From positions 1-58,226 of the forward strand of contig CAMNTM010000020.1 in NCBI GenBank assembly GCA_946558465.1: a stretch of DNA of 58,226 nucleotides. Reading direction: 5' to 3'. This DNA is from an uncultured Lachnospiraceae bacterium (lineage in GTDB: Bacteria; Bacillota; Clostridia; Lachnospirales; Lachnospiraceae). The notes under the pieces were generated by a model. It worked only from the letters and a program-made list of their open reading frames with translations, made no database searches and was not told the origin of the DNA. A program made the position numbers and the translations under genes. Positions 6,892 through 16,450 of this stretch are shown here, piece by piece (position 1 is the first letter of the stretch; each line of letters starts with the position of its first letter).

Positions 6892-8178
6892 TTATTTCCT
6901 TTTAATTTCTGTCATTCCTCCCATATATGGACGAAGAACTTCAGGGATTTTTACAGATCCATTTTCTTGAAGATTATTTTCAAGAAACGCAATTAACATT
7001 CTCGGCGGCGCTACTACTGTATTATTTAATGTATGGGCAAAATATTTACTTCCATCTTCACTTTTAACACGAATTCCAAGTCTTCTAGCCTGCGCATCAC
7101 CTAAATTTGAACAGCTGCCAACCTCAAAATATTTTTTTTGTCTTGGAGACCATGCTTCCACATCACATGACTTTACTTTCAAATCTGCCAAATCTCCAGA
7201 ACAGCATTCCAGCGTACGAACAGGAATATCAAGCGAACGGAATAAATCAACTGTATTTTTCCACAGTTCCTCATACCAATGCTTACTTTCTTCCGGCTTA
7301 CATACAACAATCATTTCCTGCTTTTCAAATTGATGAATACGATAAACTCCTCTTTCTTCTATACCGTGTGCTCCTTTTTCTTTTCTAAAACAAGGAGAAT
7401 AGCTTGTAAGAGTTTGAGGAAGCTGATTTTCCGGCAGCATACTGTCAATAAATTTTCCAATCATAGAATGCTCACTTGTACCAATAAGATATAAGTCCTC
7501 TCCTTCTATCTTATACATCATAGCATCCATTTCTGCGAAACTCATAACACCTGTTACAACATTACTGCGAATCATAAATGGAGGTATACAGTAAGTAAAA
7601 CCTCGTTCAATCATAAAATCCCTTGCATAGGATATTACTGCAGAATGTAGTCTGGCTATATCCCCCATAAGATAATAAAATCCATTTCCTGCTACTTTTC
7701 CTGCACTCTCTAAATCAATACCATTAAAGCTTTCCATAATTTCTGTATGATATGGTATTTCGAACTCAGGCACTATAGGCTCACCGAATTTTTCAATTTC
7801 AACATTTTCACTATCATCTTTTCCAATTGGTACAGATGGATCAATAATATTTGGAATTGACATCATTATTTTTTTTATTTTTAATTCTACTTCCTTTTCT
7901 TCCTTTGAAAGTGCTTCTACTTTATCAGCATTTTCCTGCACCTTTCTCTTTAGTTCATTAGCTTCTTCCTTATTTCCCTGTGCCATACATGCACCAATTT
8001 TTTTAGAAATCTTATTTTTATCTGCTCTAAGCGCCTCTACTTCCTGCTTAATATTTCTGTTTTTTAAATCTAATTCTAAGACCTCATCAACAAGCGGAAG
8101 TTTTTCTTCCTGAAATTTTTTCTTTATATTTTCTTTTACTATATCCGGATTTGTTCTTACAAATTTAATATCTAACAT
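6892..8178 (-). CDS. serS: Seryl-tRNA synthetase
   Basis: 428 residues. Charges tRNA-Ser with serine in the cytosol (class II synthetase, homodimer). An N-terminal coiled-coil arm (about residues 30-105) is followed by the catalytic domain with motif 2 CFRKEKGAHGIEERGVYRIHQFEK and a motif 3 region ending RMLIAFLENN. Several signatures differ from the canonical bacterial enzyme as I know it: TSEH where TAEV is usual, KKYFEVGSCSNLGDAQARR in place of REISSCSNFEDFQARR, and NNTVVAPPR in place of NGSGLAVGR. This looks like the lineage-typical variant of these Clostridia and not damage, because the frame is intact and full length. Only 28 bp separate it from the DUF4446 gene, so there is no room for a T-box leader. 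Confidence 0.95.
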   Translation of the reverse strand: MLDIKFVRTNPDIVKENIKKKFQEEKLPLVDEVLELDLKNRNIKQEVEALRADKNKISKKIGACMAQGNKEEANELKRKVQENADKVEALSKEEKEVELKIKKIMMSIPNIIDPSVPIGKDDSENVEIEKFGEPIVPEFEIPYHTEIMESFNGIDLESAGKVAGNGFYYLMGDIARLHSAVISYARDFMIERGFTYCIPPFMIRSNVVTGVMSFAEMDAMMYKIEGEDLYLIGTSEHSMIGKFIDSMLPENQLPQTLTSYSPCFRKEKGAHGIEERGVYRIHQFEKQEMIVVCKPEESKHWYEELWKNTVDLFRSLDIPVRTLECCSGDLADLKVKSCDVEAWSPRQKKYFEVGSCSNLGDAQARRLGIRVKSEDGSKYFAHTLNNTVVAPPRMLIAFLENNLQENGSVKIPEVLRPYMGGMTEIKRK

Positions 8179-8206
8179 TTCTTATTCTCCTGCTTCTCTA
8201 TTATTA

Positions 8207-8746
8207 TTATTTTTCTATAATTTCATCTGTATTTAAGCCATATTTATTTTCAAAAATAGCCTGGTCAAGCGCTTCAGACTCTTCTTCCGAAAGCTCAACA
8301 TAGCTCTCACCTTTTAAAATCTCTTTTACATAGGTATAGCATCCTTCACGACTGTGCATCGCATTTAGAATCCACCCACTGTCATTTCCATTCAGCAGAG
8401 CAATCGCAAAGCTCAGTTTCCCTCCCATTTCATGAAAAGCATCATATTTGACAATTCCCAGCTTCTGGTAGCTTGAATCTAATCTACGGTTAATTTCTCT
8501 TATATCCTGCCTATTCTGCTTTGTAAATTTAAGAACAGCTTCCGCATCAGAAAATCGCTCTCTCATACTCTCTTCTAAGCTTTTACCATCTTTTCCTCTC
8601 ATAAACGTTTGATAACTTTTTTTCAATCGATTATACCTTATATTAATATTTACATATAAAATAAATAATACAATAAACAAAACTAACATAAATAGAAATA
8701 TAAATGCTGGATCTATACCTAACGCGTCTAATATTCTACTTTCCAT
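8207..8746 (-). CDS. DUF4446 family membrane-anchored protein
   Basis: 179 residues. One N-terminal membrane helix (about residues 14-36, FIFLFMLVLFIVLFILYV) is followed by a coiled-coil-prone stretch and the conserved block YDAFHEMGGKLSFAIALL then GWILNAMHSREGCYTYVKEI, which is how I recognise DUF4446. Function is unknown. It lies 6 bp after parB in the parA-parB operon, the usual place for this family in Clostridia, hinting at a link to chromosome segregation or sporulation that has not been shown here. Confidence 0.8.
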   Translation of the reverse strand: MESRILDALGIDPAFIFLFMLVLFIVLFILYVNINIRYNRLKKSYQTFMRGKDGKSLEESMRERFSDAEAVLKFTKQNRQDIREINRRLDSSYQKLGIVKYDAFHEMGGKLSFAIALLNGNDSGWILNAMHSREGCYTYVKEILKGESYVELSEEESEALDQAIFENKYGLNTDEIIEK

Positions 8747-8752
8747 ATATAA

Positions 8753-9667
8753 TTATTCGTCCTTTCCAATACTCATTATCATTTCGAACATACGTTCTAA
8801 TTCCATGTCAGAATAGTACTCTATTTCTATCTTTCCTTTTCCATTTCCTTTTGAAGATATGCTTACCTTTGTTCCCATAACTTCTTTCATTTTATTTGCA
8901 AGATCATCATAAATAAATGAATTTTCTACTTTTTTCTTTACTGTAGTTGTTTGTTTTTTTGGATTTTTTATCTCCTTTACAAGCTTCTCTGTTTCACGAA
9001 CACTTAATTTTTCATCAAATATTTGATTAGCTAGATCATACTGCTGTTCTTTTTCATCAATTGCTAAAAGAGCTCTTGCATGTCCTGTAGAAATCATGTC
9101 ATCAACAATCATTTGCTGAACTCTGTCATCCAATTTCAAAAGACGCATAGAATTTGTAACTGCAGTTCTGCTTTTTGATACCCTCTCTGCAACTTCATCT
9201 TGTTTCAGATTAAATTCTTCAAGCAGTTTTTTAAATGCCATTGCTTCTTCAATTGGATTTAAATTTTCGCGCTGAATATTTTCTATAAGACCAATCTCAA
9301 CAATTTCTTGTTCTGTATAATCTTTAATTATAACAGGCACTTCTTTTATTCCAGCCAATTTAGCTGCACGCCAGCGTCTCTCTCCTGCTATAATTTCATA
9401 ATAATCTTTTCTCTTACGCACAAGCAGCGGCTGCAAAATACCAAATTGTTTTATAGAGTCTGCCAACTCTAATAAAGCATCCTCTTCAAATTTTTTTCTA
9501 GGCTGTTCTCTATTTGGTTCAACCATATTGATTTTCATCATCTGCTCACCAGTACCAGATATTTTATCAGTTTCTATATCTGTATCTGATTTTGCCGATT
9601 TTGTTTGTTTATTATCGGGAATCAAACTATCCAGTCCTTTTCCTAATCCTTTCTTCTTAACTGGCAT
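8753..9667 (-). CDS. parB: Chromosome-partitioning protein ParB (Spo0J)
   Basis: 304 residues. It binds parS sites, spreads as a CTP-dependent clamp and loads SMC near the origin. The N-terminus MPVKKKGLGKGLDSLIPD is the ParA-contacting motif. The ParB/CTPase domain holds EPNREQPRKKFEE, then GERRWRAAKLAGI (the GERRxRA box) near residue 100 and ENIQRENLNPIEEA. A helix-turn-helix follows (DEVAERVSKSRTAVTN), and a C-terminal dimerisation domain ends the protein. It lies 20 bp after parA. Its target sites are visible at 10494, 10797, 11106 and 11384. Confidence 0.97.
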   Translation of the reverse strand: MPVKKKGLGKGLDSLIPDNKQTKSAKSDTDIETDKISGTGEQMMKINMVEPNREQPRKKFEEDALLELADSIKQFGILQPLLVRKRKDYYEIIAGERRWRAAKLAGIKEVPVIIKDYTEQEIVEIGLIENIQRENLNPIEEAMAFKKLLEEFNLKQDEVAERVSKSRTAVTNSMRLLKLDDRVQQMIVDDMISTGHARALLAIDEKEQQYDLANQIFDEKLSVRETEKLVKEIKNPKKQTTTVKKKVENSFIYDDLANKMKEVMGTKVSISSKGNGKGKIEIEYYSDMELERMFEMIMSIGKDE

Positions 9668-9687
9668 ATTGCCCTCCTTAAAAATGA

Positions 9688-10449
9688 TTATTTTTTACTA
9701 ATTACTTCTTCTGCTAACCTCCTGTAGCTTTCTGCTCCAGATGATTTAGAATCATATAGATTAATCGGCATTCCGTAACTTGGCGCTTCTGCTAACCTTA
9801 TATTTCTCGGTATAATTGTTTTATAAATATTTTGTTCGAGATTATCCTTAACATTTTCTACTACTTGTAGTGAAAGATTAGTTCTTGCATCATACATTGT
9901 AAAAACCACACCTTCAATCTCAAGTTCAGAATTTAACCTATTTTCAACAAGCTCTACTGTATGTATTAATTGGCTTAATCCTTCCAGTGCATAATACTCA
10001 CATTGTATAGGAACAAGAACAGAATCTGCAGTAGTCATGGCATTGATAGTAAGCATACTTAAAGATGGAGGACAATCTATAATAATAAAATCATAATTAT
10101 TTTTTATTTTATTTATCGATTTTTTCAAAACATATTCTTTATCTTCCACATCAATAAGCTCAATCTCTACCGCTGATAAATCTATACTAGTAGGAATAAT
10201 ATCAAGGTTGTCCAATAAATTTTCTACTACTACATCCTCAACTGTTACGTTACCTATAATTAAATCATATATTGTTTTATCAACAGTTCCCTTTTCCATT
10301 CCCAAACCACTTGTCATATTTCCCTGCGGGTCCATATCTACAGCAAGAACCTTTTGTCCTTTCTCAGCTAAGCATGCAGAAAGATTTATGGCTGTAGTTG
10401 TTTTTCCAACTCCGCCTTTTTGGTTTGCTATGGCTATAATTCTTCCCAT
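9688..10449 (-). CDS. parA: Chromosome-partitioning ATPase ParA (Soj)
   Basis: 253 residues. MinD/ParA ATPase that acts with ParB in origin segregation and, in B. subtilis, in control of DnaA. Deviant Walker A KGGVGKTTTAINL at residues 10-22, Walker A' VLAVDMDPQGNMTSGLG, Walker B FIIIDCPPSLSMLTINA. Unlike many plasmid ParAs there is no N-terminal DNA-binding domain. A TATACT -10 hexamer (10481-10486) lies just upstream, and the parS site at 10494-10509 overlaps where its -35 would be, so ParB could repress this promoter. Confidence 0.97.
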   Translation of the reverse strand: MGRIIAIANQKGGVGKTTTAINLSACLAEKGQKVLAVDMDPQGNMTSGLGMEKGTVDKTIYDLIIGNVTVEDVVVENLLDNLDIIPTSIDLSAVEIELIDVEDKEYVLKKSINKIKNNYDFIIIDCPPSLSMLTINAMTTADSVLVPIQCEYYALEGLSQLIHTVELVENRLNSELEIEGVVFTMYDARTNLSLQVVENVKDNLEQNIYKTIIPRNIRLAEAPSYGMPINLYDSKSSGAESYRRLAEEVISKK

Positions 10450-10480
10450 TTTTTATCACCTTTCCTTTTAACATAAAGAT

Positions 10481-10509
10481 AGTATACCACAAATGTTTCA
10501 CGTGAAACA
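10481..10509 (-). promoter_or_regulatory. parA promoter overlapped by parS
   Basis: The minus-strand -10 TATACT is at 10481-10486, preceded by TGTGG in extended -10 style. The -35 region falls inside the parS site. No good TTGACA match is present, so the promoter assignment rests on the -10 and on position. Confidence 0.45.
10494..10509. promoter_or_regulatory. parS site 1
   Basis: TGTTTCACGTGAAACA, an exact match to the Spo0J consensus TGTTNCACGTGAAACA, 45 bp upstream of parA. Confidence 0.95.
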
Positions 10510-10785
10510 CTATTTTTTAATATTTTACTATAAAAAAACTATAAATCCTTATTTTAAAATATATTTTCATTATCTTTAAATCAATAATTTTCTATCAACA
10601 ATTTAAACATATCATATTTCATCCTAATAAACATTTTTATATATGACATAATCATGAAATACTATAATTATGCATCATCATTTTTAAACAATAATATATA
10701 ATTATATTTTAATCTACTATTTTAAACAATAGTAAATTTTCATATTTAATATTTGTATATTTTTTATTTAAGTAATTTAATATAA

Positions 10786-10823
10786 ATACAAGGTAATGTT
10801 TCACGTGAAACATTACCTTGTAT
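10786..10823. promoter_or_regulatory. parS site 2 inside a 38-bp perfect palindrome
   Basis: The 16-bp parS is at 10797-10812. Symmetry continues outward on both sides (ATACAAGGTAA / TTACCTTGTAT) to give 38 bp of exact dyad. No T-run follows on either strand in terminator fashion, so a segregation role is more likely than termination. Confidence 0.9.
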
Positions 10824-11101
10824 AAAAAAATATTTATATCTTTTATATTTATTTTATATATATCAAATATTATTTTCTTTAAAAACTTTATCTTCATGTA
10901 AACTATGAAAATATAATATTATCCTTTTCTTTTAAATACTGACCTTAAAGATATATAATTTTCAATTTATTGACAAAAAATAAATCAGCATATATTTTCT
11001 CTCTTATTATTTATAACTTATAATAAACATTATATTTTTATTTATTAACCAAAAAACATATATGCGATGATAAGCCATTAATTTTAATATTTTAATTTAT
11101 G

Positions 11102-11125
11102 CAAATGTTTCACGTGAAACATTTG
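11102..11125. promoter_or_regulatory. parS site 3
   Basis: Exact parS at 11106-11121, extended to a 24-bp palindrome by CAAA / TTTG flanks. Confidence 0.93.
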
Positions 11126-11375
11126 TATATTAAATATAGATTATATTATGTGGTTCATATAAATACTACATTACTTTACTTTATCAAAAATAAAAGAAGT
11201 AGATTTTGATTTTATAAAGAAAAAGACCTATTTTATAATATAAAAAATCAAACTATAATAGATATTAAGATAAAAATATCATAAAACAACAGATAACAAT
11301 GATTGAATTATACATGAATTTTTATAATATTAACAATCAAATTTTATAATAGCAAATATTCTTACAAAATAACAA

Positions 11376-11408
11376 CCCTCAAGTGTTTCACGTGAAACAT
11401 TTGAGGGT
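11376..11408. promoter_or_regulatory. parS site 4 within a long hairpin downstream of rsmG
   Basis: Exact parS at 11384-11399. Flanks ACCCTCAA / TTGAGGGT extend the dyad to about 32 bp with one mismatch. It lies about 60 bp past the rsmG stop and could also fold as the rsmG terminator, although the following minus-strand sequence is only moderately T-rich. Confidence 0.88.
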
Positions 11409-11470
11409 ATTTTCTTTCTTATATGATTAGATATATATTTACCTGTATATCTTTTCTTATAATAAATAAA

Positions 11471-12181
11471 TTATAATGGCTCTTTTCCAGGTATTCCTGC
11501 TCTACGAGGATATATTTTTGGTGTATTTTTTATCTTTTCAATTTTGATAAAAGATCTTCTAATATCTGTTCCAGGAAGTTGAAATCTTATGACATCAGAA
11601 ATTTTTGCACCTAATATTTTTACCGCGTTTTTCGATTTCAGTAATTCTTCATCAATTTCATCAGATTTATATGATATAAACATACCTCCTACTGAAATAT
11701 AGGGAATACAATATTCAGACAATGTTGATAAATTTGCAACTGCTCTGGATACACATAATTCATATTTTTCTCTATACTCCTTTTGTTTTGCATAATCCTC
11801 TGCTCTTCCATGTATTACATTGATATTTTTTAGTTCTAATTTTTCTATTATAGTATTTAAAAATTTTACCCTCTTATTCAATGAATCCAAAAGTGTTACT
11901 TTTAAATGCGGATAAATAATTTTTATTGGAATTCCAGGAAACCCTGCTCCCGTTCCAATATCTATTATATTTTCTTTTTCACATAAATTAATAGCTTTTA
12001 CAATAGAAAGACTATCTACAAAATGTTTTTCTACTAATTCCTCATATTCTGTAATTGCCGTTAAATTCATATACTGATTCCATTCTATAAGAAGCTTATA
12101 AAAATCCATAAATTGATTTCTTTTATTATCATCTAGCTGAATAGAAATATCTTTCAATCTTTCTTCTAATAAATCATCCAT
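11471..12181 (-). CDS. rsmG: 16S rRNA (guanine-N7) methyltransferase RsmG (GidB)
   Basis: 236 residues, normal length. Methylates N7 of G527 in 16S rRNA with SAM; loss often gives low-level streptomycin resistance. The SAM-binding motif IIDIGTGAGFPGIPIKI is near residue 70, followed by LLDSLNKRVKFLN and the CVSRAVANL block. It follows mnmG by about 90 bp in the conserved order mnmE-mnmG-rsmG, ahead of the parS spacer. Confidence 0.95.
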   Translation of the reverse strand: MDDLLEERLKDISIQLDDNKRNQFMDFYKLLIEWNQYMNLTAITEYEELVEKHFVDSLSIVKAINLCEKENIIDIGTGAGFPGIPIKIIYPHLKVTLLDSLNKRVKFLNTIIEKLELKNINVIHGRAEDYAKQKEYREKYELCVSRAVANLSTLSEYCIPYISVGGMFISYKSDEIDEELLKSKNAVKILGAKISDVIRFQLPGTDIRRSFIKIEKIKNTPKIYPRRAGIPGKEPL

Positions 12182-12269
12182 AAATTTTCATCTCCTATCT
12201 TGTTTATATTATGCTCACATATACTCATATGAACACTCCGAAGCACACATCCTTTTCGAGACTGGCAAA

Positions 12270-14174
12270 TTAACGTCCGACAAGATATACAAGAAGTACG
12301 GATATGTCAGCCGGAGACACTCCTGAAATACGTGAAGCCTGACCAATTGATACAGGACGATATTCTTTTAATTTTTGAACCGCCTCAAGACGAAGACTTT
12401 TTACATCATCATAATCAATATCATCTGGTATTTTTCTTTTTTCCAGCTTCTTAAATTGCTCTACTTGTTTTTCCTGACGTTTTATATATCCTTCATATTT
12501 AATAAATATATTTACCTGCTCTTCTATTTCTTCTCTAATTTCTTCTGGAAAGCTTCTTTTACCTTCATCAATTGATTCAAGAATTTTATAAGATAATTCA
12601 GGTCTTCGAATCAACTCTGCCAATGTTGTTCCTGAACTTAAAGGTGTACTTTTATATTTTTTAAGTAAAGCCTGTACCTTTTCATTTGTACCTATATTAA
12701 CATGTAGTACTCGCTCAATTTCTTCTTTAATAATCTTTTTCTTTAAAAGTAGCCTTTTATACCTTTCCTCTGAAATAAGACCTATCTCATATCCTATTTC
12801 TGTAAGTCTCTGGTCTGCATTATCCTGTCGTAAAAGAAGCCTATATTCTGCTCTCGATGTCATCATACGATACGGTTCATGACTTTCTTTTGTAACAAGA
12901 TCATCAATTAACACTCCTATATAAGCCTGTGAACGATCTAAAACAATACTCTCTTTTCCCTGCAGTTTTCTGGAGGCATTAATACCTGCAATTAATCCTT
13001 GTGCTGCTGCTTCCTCATATCCAGAACTTCCATTAAACTGACCTCCACTAAATAATCCTTCGATATTACGGAACTCTAAAGAAGGCTTTAATTGTCTTGC
13101 ATCAATACAATCATATTCTATTGCATACGCATTCCTGACAATCTTAACATTTTCGAGTCCAGGAACTGTACGATACATTTCATATTGAACATCTTCCGGC
13201 AAAGAACTTGACATACCTCCAATATACATTTCATTCGTTTCAATACCTTCTGGTTCTATAAATACTTGATGTCGTTCTTTATCTGCAAACTTTACAACCT
13301 TATCTTCAATCGAAGGACAATATCTTGGTCCAGTTCCTTCAATAACACCTGAAAAGAGAGGGGAACGATCCAAATTAGCTCTTATAATATTATGTGTTTT
13401 TTCATTTGTATAAGTCAACCAGCAAGATACTTGATCTACCTGTACATCATCCGGATTAGTAGTAAAAGAAAAAGGTACAATATATTCATCTCCAAATTGT
13501 TCTTCCATTTTACTAAAATCAACAGATCTTTTATCAATCCTGGCAGGAGTACCTGTTTTAAAACGATACATCCTAATTCCTATATTCTTTAAAGATTCTG
13601 TCAAATAATTAGCAGCCTGAAGCCCGTTAGGTCCAGTATTATTAGCAATTTCTCCATAAATGCACTTTGCACGAAGATATGTTCCGGTACACAATATCAC
13701 CGCTTTAACATAATATATACCCCCTGACAGTATCTGCACACCCGTAACTTTATTATCTTCTGTTAAAATATTAACAACTTCTGTTTGTTTTATTTCCAAA
13801 TTTTTTTGTGATTCGAGCACCTGTCTCATTGTTTTGCTATAATTTGCTTTATCTGCCTGAGCACGAAGAGAATGGACTGCCGGACCTTTTGATTTATTCA
13901 ACATTTTAGACTGAATAAATGTCTTATCAATTACCTTTCCCATTTCACCTCCCAAAGCATCAATTTCCCGAACAAGATGCCCCTTTGAACTGCCGCCTAT
14001 ATTGGGATTACATGGCATAAGTGCAATACTATCTATACTTACTGTAAATACTATTGTCTTAAATCCTAATCTTGCTGCAGCAAGTGCAGCCTCACACCCT
14101 GCATGTCCTGCTCCAACAACAGCAATATCATAATTGTCTTTACTTTCCCATACAGAATTTACTAAATATTTCAT
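12270..14174 (-). CDS. mnmG: tRNA uridine-34 5-carboxymethylaminomethyl modification enzyme MnmG (GidA)
   Basis: 634 residues, full length. FAD-dependent partner of MnmE in making cmnm5U at the wobble position of several tRNAs. FAD-binding [19 protein letters not shown] near residue 20, [17 protein letters not shown] near 60, [11 protein letters not shown] near 270, and the C-terminal [14 protein letters not shown] helical region. Its start overlaps the last 35 bp of mnmE, so the two are translationally coupled, which fits their 1:1 complex. Confidence 0.97.
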   Translation of the reverse strand: MKYLVNSVWESKDNYDIAVVGAGHAGCEAALAAARLGFKTIVFTVSIDSIALMPCNPNIGGSSKGHLVREIDALGGEMGKVIDKTFIQSKMLNKSKGPAVHSLRAQADKANYSKTMRQVLESQKNLEIKQTEVVNILTEDNKVTGVQILSGGIYYVKAVILCTGTYLRAKCIYGEIANNTGPNGLQAANYLTESLKNIGIRMYRFKTGTPARIDKRSVDFSKMEEQFGDEYIVPFSFTTNPDDVQVDQVSCWLTYTNEKTHNIIRANLDRSPLFSGVIEGTGPRYCPSIEDKVVKFADKERHQVFIEPEGIETNEMYIGGMSSSLPEDVQYEMYRTVPGLENVKIVRNAYAIEYDCIDARQLKPSLEFRNIEGLFSGGQFNGSSGYEEAAAQGLIAGINASRKLQGKESIVLDRSQAYIGVLIDDLVTKESHEPYRMMTSRAEYRLLLRQDNADQRLTEIGYEIGLISEERYKRLLLKKKIIKEEIERVLHVNIGTNEKVQALLKKYKSTPLSSGTTLAELIRRPELSYKILESIDEGKRSFPEEIREEIEEQVNIFIKYEGYIKRQEKQVEQFKKLEKRKIPDDIDYDDVKSLRLEAVQKLKEYRPVSIGQASRISGVSPADISVLLVYLVGR

Positions 14175-15537
14175 TGACTAAATCTTCTCCTATCGTTTCA
14201 CCAGTAATTTTTCCAAGTGACTCATATGCTTCTAAAAGATCAATAGAATAAAAATCCTCAGGCATGCCTGCAGTAATACTCTCATTAACCTTATTCAAAG
14301 CTTCATATGCATCTTGAAGTGCTTTTTTCTGACGAATATTTGTAATATATATTTTATCATTAAGTGCAAGATTTCCTTCAAAAAACATATTCTTAATTAT
14401 TTTTTCAAATTCCTTAATTCCTTGATTTTTCTTGGCTGATACCTCTATAATTGGAATATCATCTGCAGGATATAATTCAAAATATATTGATTTTACATCT
14501 TCTTTTGTTACAATCATATCTAAATCAGATTTATTTAGCAATATAATAGATCTTTTTCCTTTAATTATTTTTATTATTTTTTCATCATTTTCATCAATAG
14601 AAGTTGATGCATCTACAACATATATAATCAAATCTGCCTTTTCAGCATACTCTTTTGCTTTCTCAATACCTATCCTTTCTACTATATCTTCCGTGTCATG
14701 AATACCGGCAGTATCAATAATATTTAAAGAAATACCCTGAAGATTAATATGCTCCTCCAAAATATCTCTTGTTGTTCCTTCTATTTCTGTTACTATTGCT
14801 CTTTCTTCTCCTACAAGAATATTTAAAAGTGAAGATTTTCCTGCATTAGGTTTTCCAAGAATAACTGTCTGAATTCCTTCTTTAATAATTCTCCCATCAT
14901 TACAGGTAGATATAAGATCTGAAATTTCACTTAAAATTCTGCATACATCACGTTCAAGTTTATCAACATATCCATCAAGACTGATATGTTCAGGATCATC
15001 AAGAGCAGACTCTATAAAAGCAGTATGATAAATAATTTCATCTCTTATATGATTTATTTTTTTCTTTATATTTCCTTTTAATTGTGAAATAGAACTTCGA
15101 AGAGCAAATTCATTTTCAGAAGATATAATATCTCCTACTGCCTCTGCCTGAGACAGGTCTAAACGTCCATTTAGAAATGCTCTTTTTGTAAATTCTCCTG
15201 GTTCAGCAGGTCTTGCACCATATTTTATTGCTGCTTCTAATATACGTTTTATTACATAAACACCGCCATGACAATTAATTTCTATTGTATCTTCTCCTGT
15301 ATAACTGTGAGGACCTCTCATCAGCATAATAAGAACTTCATCTAAAATTTTATTATTATCAACTATATAACCATAATGTATTGTATGAGTTTTTTGTTCC
15401 GAAAGCTTTTTTCCACATTTTCCTTTATATATTTTGTCTGCTATCTCAAAAGCTTCTTTTCCTACTATCCTTACAATACCGATTCCTGACGGACTTACTG
15501 CTGTAGATATAGCTGCAATTGTATTATAATACTTCAT
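14140..15537 (-). CDS. mnmE: tRNA modification GTPase MnmE (TrmE)
   Basis: 465 residues. An N-terminal folate-binding domain ([18 protein letters not shown] opening, then [20 protein letters not shown] near residue 110) precedes the G domain: G1 [13 protein letters not shown]2 EGTTRD, G3 DTAG, G4 NKSD. The C-terminal CMGK is the catalytic cysteine tetrapeptide. It acts with MnmG in wobble-uridine modification. The upstream hairpin at 15578-15602 separates it from jag, so it may have its own promoter; an AAGGAG box precedes the ATG. Confidence 0.97.
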   Translation of the reverse strand: MKYYNTIAAISTAVSPSGIGIVRIVGKEAFEIADKIYKGKCGKKLSEQKTHTIHYGYIVDNNKILDEVLIMLMRGPHSYTGEDTIEINCHGGVYVIKRILEAAIKYGARPAEPGEFTKRAFLNGRLDLSQAEAVGDIISSENEFALRSSISQLKGNIKKKINHIRDEIIYHTAFIESALDDPEHISLDGYVDKLERDVCRILSEISDLISTCNDGRIIKEGIQTVILGKPNAGKSSLLNILVGEERAIVTEIEGTTRDILEEHINLQGISLNIIDTAGIHDTEDIVERIGIEKAKEYAEKADLIIYVVDASTSIDENDEKIIKIIKGKRSIILLNKSDLDMIVTKEDVKSIYFELYPADDIPIIEVSAKKNQGIKEFEKIIKNMFFEGNLALNDKIYITNIRQKKALQDAYEALNKVNESITAGMPEDFYSIDLLEAYESLGKITGETIGEDLVNEIFSKFCMGK

Positions 15538-15577
15538 GTAATATGCTCCTTACTTTAAAATAGGTTCACCTATATGA

Positions 15578-15602
15578 TAAAAGCAGAGGTAAAAACCCCT
15601 GC
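15578..15602 (-). terminator. Intrinsic terminator after jag
   Basis: GCAGAGGT / ACCCCTGC stem (15583-15590 / 15595-15602), with one G-U pair and a short A-rich loop, is followed on the minus strand by TTTTA. Confidence 0.6.
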
Positions 15603-15630
15603 CCCTTTTATTTATTATTAAAATCTTTCT

Positions 15631-16428
15631 TTACCGCCTTACCAGCGTTACAACAACTCTTCTATAAGGCTCTTCACCTTCACTATGCGTAGATACAGCC
15701 GGATCAGACTGCAATGCTGAATGAATAATCCTTCTTTCATATGGATTCATAGGTTCCAATGATACGGTTCTTCTTGTCCTTTTTACCTTACTCGATATAT
15801 TTTTGGCAAGATTCTCTAAAGTCTCTTTTCTTCTTCTTCTATAATCCTCTGTATCAAGCTTTACACGAACATAGCCTTCCTGCATTTTATTTGCTACTCT
15901 ATTTGTAAGATATTGGAGAGAATCTAAAGTTTGTCCTCGCTTGCCGATTAAAATTCCCATATCATCTCCTTCCATATTAATAAAAAGAGCTCCCTCCTCA
16001 TCAATTTCAGAGACAATCTTTACCTCACCCATATTCATAGCTTTTAACACATCAGCAATAAACTTCTCACAGGCCTTCATGGTATCTTCTTCTACTTTAT
16101 CAAGCTTTATTTCTTCTTTAGCATAAGATTTTTTCTTATCATTTTTTACCCGCTTTTCATGTTTTGCCTGCTTTTCTTCTTTTCTTTTTTCCTTCTTATC
16201 CTCTTTCTTTTCTTCTTCTTTTTTCTCTTCAACTTCAATCTCAACAGGCTTTTCTTCTTCTTTTTTACGGGCTTTAATAACAGCTTGTTTCATTCCTATG
16301 CCTAAAAAACCGGCGCTTCCCTTTTCAATAATCTCATAATCTAACCTGTCACTTGTTACACCTAATTGAATCAATGCTTCTGTTATAGCATCATCTAACG
16401 TTTTTGCTGATACAGTAATATAATCCAT
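15631..16428 (-). CDS. jag: RNA-binding protein Jag (KhpB)
   Basis: Start set at the ATG at 16428 (MDYITVSAKTLDDAITEAL), which has a GGGGGCAGG box upstream; the frame opens 12 codons earlier, inside yidC, without such a signal. Order: Jag-N domain (residues 1-50, with EIIEKGSAGFLGIGMKQAVI), a long highly charged Lys/Glu linker (about 55-110), a KH domain holding GILIGKRGQTLDSLQYL, and an R3H domain with the basic RRRRKETLENLAKN and SALQSDPAVSTHSEGEEPYRR. KhpB binds RNA and affects cell elongation and division in Firmicutes. It follows yidC as usual. Confidence 0.93.
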   Translation of the reverse strand: MDYITVSAKTLDDAITEALIQLGVTSDRLDYEIIEKGSAGFLGIGMKQAVIKARKKEEEKPVEIEVEEKKEEEKKEDKKEKRKEEKQAKHEKRVKNDKKKSYAKEEIKLDKVEEDTMKACEKFIADVLKAMNMGEVKIVSEIDEEGALFINMEGDDMGILIGKRGQTLDSLQYLTNRVANKMQEGYVRVKLDTEDYRRRRKETLENLAKNISSKVKRTRRTVSLEPMNPYERRIIHSALQSDPAVSTHSEGEEPYRRVVVTLVRR

Positions 16429-16450
16429 GAATACCTGCCCCCTTTTATTT

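Larger units (their letters stand above)
10510..11470. other. AT-rich parS-bearing spacer between parA and rsmG
   Basis: About 1 kb of very AT-rich DNA with no credible gene: open frames here are low-complexity Lys/Ile/Asn strings without ribosome-binding sites. Its recognisable content is parS sites 2-4. I see no exact DnaA box. Confidence 0.7.

Noticed and set aside
8147-8206. T-box leader for serS
   Set aside because: Only 28 bp separate serS from the DUF4446 gene.
10786-10823. Intrinsic terminator at parS site 2
   Set aside because: A 38-bp dyad is present but no T-run follows on either strand; exact parS match explains the core.
10709-10897. 62-codon frame in the parS spacer
   Set aside because: A low-complexity Ile/Lys/Asn product that reads straight through parS site 2, with no ribosome-binding site.
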